A stretch of DNA of 64,000 nt from Henricia sp. BOLD:AAB3569 (taxonomy: Eukaryota > Echinodermata > Asteroidea > Spinulosida > Echinasteridae). Below, piece by piece: positions 52,201 through 61,200 of the stretch. The notes beneath the pieces were generated by a model, which worked only from the letters and a program-made list of their open reading frames with translations, searched no databases and was not told where the DNA came from. Positions within the stretch are counted from its first letter, which is position 1; every line of letters begins with the position of its first letter. The position numbers were made by a program, and so were the translations under genes. The stretch is taken from NCBI GenBank assembly GCA_037783545.1, contig JBBELK010000060.1:4216001-4280000 (forward strand), given 5' to 3'.

Positions 52201-55200
52201 GTCACAAAGTATGTGTCCTATGTTCCATACGTTAAATAGGAAATTTGTACACTGACTTTTCAGAAAGGTATGTTGTTGCACTATTTGTTGTTTAAGTTAT
52301 CTTCTTAGATCCGTCTTAAGAAATTTATTTTGTTTTGAGAGAAGATAGATGGCATTGCTAGTTATGATCCTGGTGAAAAAGTCTCTCCAGTATTCAAAAC
52401 AGACATATTTGTGACTTCATTCATTTACTGTAACACAGGGCATACGCATTAACTCTCACTCTGTGTGTACTTATAATGTACATGTACTTGTGTGTCATAG
52501 GCCAGGGTCACAATGTATTGTATTACTATATAGTACGATTACCAGACTTTGTGCATGGGACCCCAAATTTATTGTAATCGTATCATAAACGGTCAACGAC
52601 AAGAATTGACAACTTTTGCTTATAATCCGATTGTAATTGGATTGTAATAACTTGGCAAAAAAAATGCATATGACCCCACCTCATTGTATGAAGCCTGGAA
52701 TGTTGTGTGGCAAGCATTGTTTTTTTTACGCGTCGCTCTAACCACACGGAGCATTCAGACTAAGAACCATCAAATTTTAAATGCCAGATGTACAATGATT
52801 TATTTGTTCAAGCAAATAAAAACCTGTATACCGTAAAAAGTTATTGCTTGAATGTTAACGCTACGAGTAGTACCAGTACTTTTTGCCAGCTTTTATAAAA
52901 TATTCATTTTTCATAAACAAACCTGAAGGCTCTCGATTCCAGCTTTGATCCGCTTGAGTGCTTTCACACTGATCTCAATATCACAATCACCCGCATAGCT
53001 GGAAAAACAAACAAAACACATAAAAATGTACGGTAAATGCAGATAATATGCACAATTAATTTTGAGAGAGCTCTTACTTGTAGGCTTAGAGTAGTATTGT
53101 ACTCTCAGAGATGCCAAATCATGGTCTCATTTATAAGGGTACTTTCTTCTTTGACCACAGTGGAATTTGGAAATCTCCCTTCACTTTTATAAATTGTCAA
53201 CAGTATTCCTTTCTTTCTTTATAATACTCCTTTATGTACTATAAGAACATTTTATTCAGAATTTCATCCTGGAAAAGTCATAAAATTTCAGTATTTTTCC
53301 CCCAAGACTCTTTTCAAGCGAAACTGAAAACGAAAGGTCACGTCAATCAATTCGTGCTATGTGTGTGACGTCATAGCGAGGAGACACACAGAGCTGCTAC
53401 ACTGACTGTGGTCGTGTACTTAGCTCCTCGCAGCAAACACGTACAAGTTGTATGCACGCACGACACCGCGGATTTTCCACAGAGTTGCAAGTGTTACCAC
53501 CAACAAGGCACGAAGCAGGCATTTTATTGATATCAAAAATGAATTCAGTGTAACAACCACTGAGAAAATACACCGAAAACTTTTACAGAAAAATAATGAC
53601 TGGTAGTTTATGCTAAACGGAAAGCATGCAACTTTGCTTTGCAAAATAGTGACTGTCTCCTCGCTATGACGTAGTGGGGTCAATGCATGTCATTATGATG
53701 TCATCACCCCGTTTTTCATTTTGGCCTTTTGCCGGTTGACGAACATGGTCTAGTTTTTCATTTTTCTCTCTAATATAAAGTCAGCAATAAAGATAAGAAA
53801 AATGCAACTTTATCAAGTAACATCCGTTTTATAAAATAACTTTCTTCCTCGCCAAGTAGCTTCAAACTTTCAGCCCGGCTTTAAAAATCATTGTTGGAAT
53901 GAGTCTCCCTCTGCCCAAGTCTTAAGTCATGTCACAACAAACTGCCTTCGAGTCTCAAGTCAAGACGAACTTCCAGGTCAAGTCAAGTCATTTGAAATCA
54001 ATGTCAAGTCAGTTCAGGAAGGCAATGCAATGTCAACATTTCACAGTGCATGTAAAGTCCTACACTTAGAACCGTTAAAATGTTGACAGCTTTGGACGGT
54101 CCCTTAAGAAATGGCAAAGTGGAAAAAGAACACCAAAAAGGAAAAGTTTCTAAGAATTGATTGGACACTCAATTTTATACACACAATGCGACTTGTTATT
54201 CCAGAGTTGAAGCGCGTGCAAAGTGATGCACAGACAGCAAATTTAAAATGCCGAAGTTGCTTATTTGCAAGATTCAGTCCTCATACTCACAACAGCTCCA
54301 TGTCCAGAATGATTTCATCTCGACCGACCTGGTCCGTGTAAACCTTGACTCCTCCAATGCGTGGTGGCTAATGGCAAAAGGAAAAACAGTTTTTTGAGAT
54401 CATGAAACAGACCAGAAGAGAAAAGCTTCAGACAAGGGATTTATGTGAAGATAGTCGTGAAACGGTACTGTAGAATTTCTCAGTTACTATAGAATCAAAT
54501 TTCAAAATTGGCATTCCCCCCCCCCCCCCCCCCCAGAACTGCCACAAGCTATACCTTGTACAAAACAAATTGTGCTCATAAAACTTGACTGCTGCAGCTT
54601 GCACTGGTTAGTTAATATAGCAAGCAACATGCATTTATACCGTGCAACGAAAGAAACAATTTTTTCCGCTTTCTGAGAGTACATGTACATGTGTAGAAAG
54701 TTTTAAGCAGTTACGTGTATGCATAATGAAGCTGTTTACATGTATGTGAATATTTATATTTCCATGTCAACTTCAATGCATAGTTCCGAGATTGCCCAGT
54801 TAACCCCGCCCCTTAGATATTGTTGCTATGTGCTCACAAGCCATCGCAAAAAATGGCGACACACAACGTACAAAGCAACGGGACTTGGCATGGAAAGCAC
54901 AGATTCATTGGAGAAAACTCAAAGGTACATGTATTTATGTTTTAGGGTCGACAGTTACCGTAGCACACACTGAGCGAAGGGCTAGTAATGCAGGGATGAC
55001 ATATATTTCATAAAAATGCGCTTTCCTACCTATGAACAGCGAATCGCCCGACATTGAAACCAAAATTCACCCGGTCACTGGCGCATACAACATACAAACT
55101 GTATGGGCAAAACAATCGCGTGATTGTGATCGATGATTGCATCACTTTGACCTTTGTGGGCGCCGTCTGCTAGCTCTGTTGTGATTGGTTGCGGGTTCGG

Positions 55201-58200
55201 CTTGATTGACAGGTCGGAACTATGCATTACAAAAGAAATTTTCATATTTTGATTAAACTGAACATTTCTGTTTGCTTTGTTGCTCAGTATAAATACCACC
55301 GATTAGTACATGTACATGATTAAATGGCTATAATGGGGTTTTATCACTATACTGCCAGGTGTAAATGACACATATTTCCCAAAATAGACTTGTATTCAAG
55401 AATGGGAATTAGGAGACATTAAACACAAAATTATAGCAATTTACCAATTTCAGTCCAGCAAGTTATCTGAAAATCTAGAGACTACGGTACTGATTGAAAT
55501 GAAATGACAAGTAAAATTCTGCACATCTGTTTCTAATTATGTTTTTAATTATCTGGCTTTACAGAACTTGTGGGCCTCAAATGTTTCATGAATACAAGTG
55601 CATTTAATTCACAGGAGGAAAAAATTAATATGAGTTAAATAAAAATAGACACACAATGCATCACATCAGAGGTAGTTACGAGTTCTTTAATTAATGGTAT
55701 TGTACAGGTTATTTAAATTTGGGTAATTGGTATAAATTCTGCACATCTGTTGCAACTTCTAACGTAATTACGAGTTCTTTAATTAATTGTGTTGTAAAGG
55801 TAATTTAAATTTGGTTTATGGTATAATTTTTTCCAAGCCTCTGTATAAATGTAAAACTGTATTAAACTTGAACCTTTAATAGAATGTCATTTTTATTAAA
55901 AGGAGCTTTTTCAGATTTTTCCAGAAAATAGATTTGGCATAATCACTGCACTGCTTTACCGGTATGTATCCGGATGAATTAGTTTACAAAACAGTGTTTT
56001 TTTGACAATATCCTTAAAAATAAACTCTTCAAAAAAATGTTCGGAAACTCAAGTTTGACTGATGAATTTCCTCGTTGCCAGATCATTTTCCTTGAATTTA
56101 GTATCATTGGAAAGCCCCGTTATTCTTCTTCACAATGATGTGTCATTCGTTATGATTAAGCAATTAGGGGATGTGCAGCTCAGCTGAATGCGGGGGTGGG
56201 TGTAAAGTGAAATGTCACAAAATGCATTGCAATTGTCAAAAGGTGCTTTGACACATTCCCATCCTCCAAGCAAAAGGGGAATGCACTGTATGACAATAGC
56301 AGTGAATTTTGTGACATTTTACTTTACACCCACCCCCATATTCAGCTGTGCTGCACATTCCCTAATTGCTTAATCATAACAAATAACACATCATTGTAAA
56401 GATGAATAACAGGGCTTTCTAATGAAACCAAATTTAAGGAAAATGACGTGGTAACCAGAGAGAAATTGTTAGTCAAACTTGAGTTTCCGAACTTTTTTTG
56501 AGGAGTTTATATGGATTGAGAGCGCAAAATATCAGAATGGTATTGTGAAAAATATGACTCATGATATATCAAAATTCCATCATCCATGAGGTGAGTGGGG
56601 GTCAAAAAAGTGATCCGGTCAGCTCCTTTAATAAATTTATAATATTTTCCAAGGCAAACAGAAGACTTACGTAAGTGCCAAGTTTGATAGTTTCAAACTG
56701 GAAGGATCTCAAGTATGAAGGTAATGCTTTCTGAACAGCAGGCTCCACAGTGTCACGAAGCATGCTCACAACGTACCCCTCAATGTACGGCCACAACTGC
56801 TTCACTATCTAAAGCAAACCAAAATATTTAGGGAAAAGTAAAACAACGGAATTTCTGGATACTCTTACAATTGTCTTATTGTATTTGTAAGTGTAATGTA
56901 TCTGTGTTCTACATGTAAGTGCTATTCAAAATATCTCATGTACATGTACCTCAAGATTTTCTGTTGTGTCTTTCAGAAAGTACCCAGCAAAATGCAGCTC
57001 TGAGGCATTCAATTAGTAGAAGTGACTTGATTTTACCAAATTAATACCTTTCTTTTACTTTTTGGGGGTTAGAGCTAATGCGTACACCCAACGTCACCAA
57101 TTTTGCGTACAGTCGGCATTTTGTGCGTACGTATTTTATGGTCGGCCCCTAGCTACATGTACGTAGCATCAACAGACACAGTGGACATGCATACATGTGT
57201 AAGGCTAAAATACAAGACATTTAAATGACAACGGATAATAAAGGCACTGCCATGATTACTTCTTTTTGAAATTTTAAAATGGAAATTTATTAAATGAAAT
57301 GTAAATTTTCCAATTCCCAAACCTTGTTCAACCATTCTGCCCTCTCTGTGTCAGGAAAATAAACCTGCAATGAAAAAAAGGAAAAACTAGATAATTTTGG
57401 ATGACAAAAAGGTAAACCTACAGTAGCTTGGGTTGAAACTGTCAAGTTCAGCTTGTGTCTTCCACTTCAAACATACAGTGGGTGAGGTCACAATTCTGTG
57501 TGTGTTACGTGTTAGTGTTACAGATCTGTTAACAGATCTGTTATCTTAATCAGAATTGTGACCTCAGAACAAACGCCGTGTTAACAGAACCGCAAATTGC
57601 AGCGAGTGAGGGCGCAATCCCGTGTTGCTTGTTAGTGTTAGTGTGACAGATCTGTTAACACCATGTTAACATCATGTTAACATCGAGTTAACATCGAGTT
57701 AAATTAGAGTCTCGGGAAACCGTGTTAGTGTTAGTGTTACAGATCTGTTGACTGGGCATCTTGGGAAATGTCAAGTCGGTAGGATATCTGCACGACTTTC
57801 AACATACTAACACACACAGAATTGTGACCTCCGGTCCGTGTTACACGAGCTTAACCACTAAGTGATTGAAATTTCTAAAATCTTCACGGAGCCAAAACAT
57901 TTTCCCAATTGCGGGTACAATCCAAGACCTGACACATATATAAGTTGTACTAAAAACCCGACTACAACTTATTGAGAATCATGAACGTTCTAAACTAATC
58001 AAAATTAACACCATCCACTTTGTTCAGATTAAGTTAACAGATCTGTTAACAGATCTGTTGCACTAACACGATCTGTTGCACTAACACGATCTGTAACAGG
58101 AGCTGTTGAACTAACATGAGATGTAACACTAACACGTCCTAAACACCATGTTAACATCGATTAAACACGGCGTTTGTTCCGAGGTCACAATTCTGATTAA

Positions 58201-61200
58201 GTTAACAGATCTGTTACACTAACACTAACACGCAGCGCAGAATTGTGACAGCGTAGAGAACTAACATGGTGTTAACACCGTATTAACAGATCTGTTAACA
58301 TGATGTTAACCTGGACGCTCAGTTAGGGGTCCAGATTAACGCCGTGTTAACAGATCTGTTAACAGATCTGTTAACAGATCTGTTAACAGATCTGTTAACA
58401 GATCTGTTACACTAACACGTAACACACACAGAATTGTGACCTCACCCATTGTATCTGGGTCATTCAATGAAATTAGGGCACATTGTCTCTTATGTAGCAA
58501 CAAACAGTCTGGTTGCTTTATGCCATTCCCTCCTACAATGAACCCGGTATTGATTCTGTACTTCACATCTGCCATGTGCACCACGTGTACATGTAGCAAC
58601 AACAATTTAGTCTGGTCATCTAAATACTAAGTGTGCAAGCGAAGGGAAGTACGACAGTACATCAGACGCTAATTTAGCCTTGACCAAGGCTTTGGGCTTG
58701 TCTTCTAGATGGCCCGCTGAAGATAAAAATGAACAAAGCGCTTTTATACGAGCTACGGAATCTGTTGCACGTATATTGGCTTACAACGCGCCGCGCTACG
58801 ACTATGCACACATGCACGTACATGTATCGGTACGGTCCTAAACCCAAAGCCTTGATGGTTCTGCATTCAGCCAGCGAAACTCATTACAGTAATAGGGAAA
58901 CCACCCCAGCGTGAGCTGAGATTTCATTGGTCGACGCACGCCAGGCTATGTTTGAAAAACGCTATGATCTGCGATCCTCAGTTTGTTCTTTTCCTACCTC
59001 CATGGTTCATCCATGGAGCTATCCGAGGCAGTATTAAGAGCTCCCACAAATCATTCAGGAAAGCTGTCATATTACGACCGTTGTCCCCCAGAAGTGTAAT
59101 CAAATACGTAAACAGACAAGCACAATAAATGCTACGAACCCGAGAATATTTGTTGTTTTCGTCCATCGATCATGCCACAGTTCTCGTAACATGAGGACGC
59201 CATGACATGCATATTGCATGCTTCGCGGCATTACGTGCTACTCATGAAGCTCTTGATTGGCTAAAAACAAATGTTAAATATTCATACCTTGCATACCCGC
59301 ATATCCGAAAATATAAAGAAACAAACCCGGAAGTGACAGACTCCACAAGGCTGTCTATCGAGCTAGACCAGGCCGTACGCAGCTAGTACGCAGTATGTAT
59401 TGCCGTACGGGTTTACTACAGAAGTCGTTATCTCAAAGTGGCTCATTTTGATGCCATGCGCTAGACTAAATATTCCCTCGTACAGCAAAAAAACCTGCAG
59501 ACGGCCTTGGACAAGGCTAACGCTAATTATGCAAAATGCTAATTCACCTAAACTCTAAATTTAATTTGCCCTATGTACTGTAGCATATGGCACCACATAC
59601 ACATGTACATGTACATGTACAAAAGCTTTCTCATCCGTTACTTATTAATATTATGAGTTAGTCCAAATCCACCTGAAACGTTTTCCTGGCATAATTCTTC
59701 ATTATGCACGACTACACAATACATGTTTCAGGTTCAATAACCACATCTTTTTAATTAACTACACTTTAATGAAGTCTGCATGGCAAAATAAGCCAAAGCC
59801 GATACATTGTATTTCAATAAATCTTTAAAGAGTTTCAAAATATTTTTTCGCTCGAGTGTTGGACTATTTTCCAGCAACCTCTTGTTTGTTGACAAGAGGT
59901 TGTTTGTGACCGATTTTAGTGGGTGTCCTTCTGAAGATTTTTTTTTTGTGATAACTTTCTTTGGTTGCTCAGTGCTAGTGTAGTAATTTTAGGTACCCTT
60001 GGTGAAGGGCATTGTGTGGTGCACTTTGTGTGGTGTGCAGTCAACTGTGCAGGGCTCACTGTACTGCTCAATTAAAGGCACTGAACTTTACCCTCTGTGT
60101 TCAAATTGTTCCGCACATAGTTGAAAGCACATAGTTGAAAGTGACGCACGGGCTAACGATATAATATATAATTTTTATTCACTATATTTTTACTTGAAAA
60201 AAAATTTACCCTTGCAAGAATGAAAATTCGTACGTATGTAAACAGACCAGCATCCATTTGGAACAAGTCCAATACTCTACTGGGCACAATAGGGCCACTT
60301 ATACAGGGTAGATTGTCAAAAGTACCGACGGTTGAAAGAAAAAATATCATGATTAATTAGAAGGCGTTTTGTGTTTTTGTGTTTTGTCGTTTTGTCTTTT
60401 GACTTGCATATTTTCTGCACTGGAAAATGTATTTAAAAGCGACTGTTCATATAAATAGGGATGGGAATTTACGGTTAATTCAGAAACCGGTTTGCAATTC
60501 TTCGGTTGCATGTGTCGATCAACCACTAACCGTCGGTTAACCGTTCGGCTGACATAAAAAATTGTTGCTAATGTTTATAGATGCATGTGCAATGTACACA
60601 ATACCCCTGGTCCCCCAAAATAATATTTTAACCTTTATCTGGTCAAATTTTACGACGACCCCATATAAATTTATTTTACTTTCATCATGTTCATGAAGTC
60701 ATTACAAATAACCATCAGAAAACTATTGTAAATTCTTAAAAATTTTGTTTCGTTTAAGTGTTTGGCAAAACCGGTTTTTCAATTTTTTCCGGTTGACCGG
60801 TTAAACATCCCATCCCTAGTTCATAACAATGAAAATTGCCATTTTTTAATGCTTTAAATACTTGTATTGTTGCCAAAAGGGCACAAAATTTCATAATTTT
60901 GTTTTTGGGGTTTTTGTTTTGCTTAGCAACTGGTACAAGAAACTAACAGTAACAGTACCTGTACCCTCTTCAATTTGGTAAGAGTTGAGAAGTTGATCAG
61001 AATTTTTTTTTTTTAAATGACTCATCGAGCAAGTGCAGGTTTGATGGAAAAATCCAAATTTTTGAGTGAGAAAAATTAAAGATTTTGTGAGGAAACAATT
61101 TGTTAGCCTGTCTCATATGTTTTGTACACAAGGTCTGAAGCCATGATCAACTTCTCAATTCTTTCCTTCAATTTGAATACAAATAGCCCGTAACAATTGA

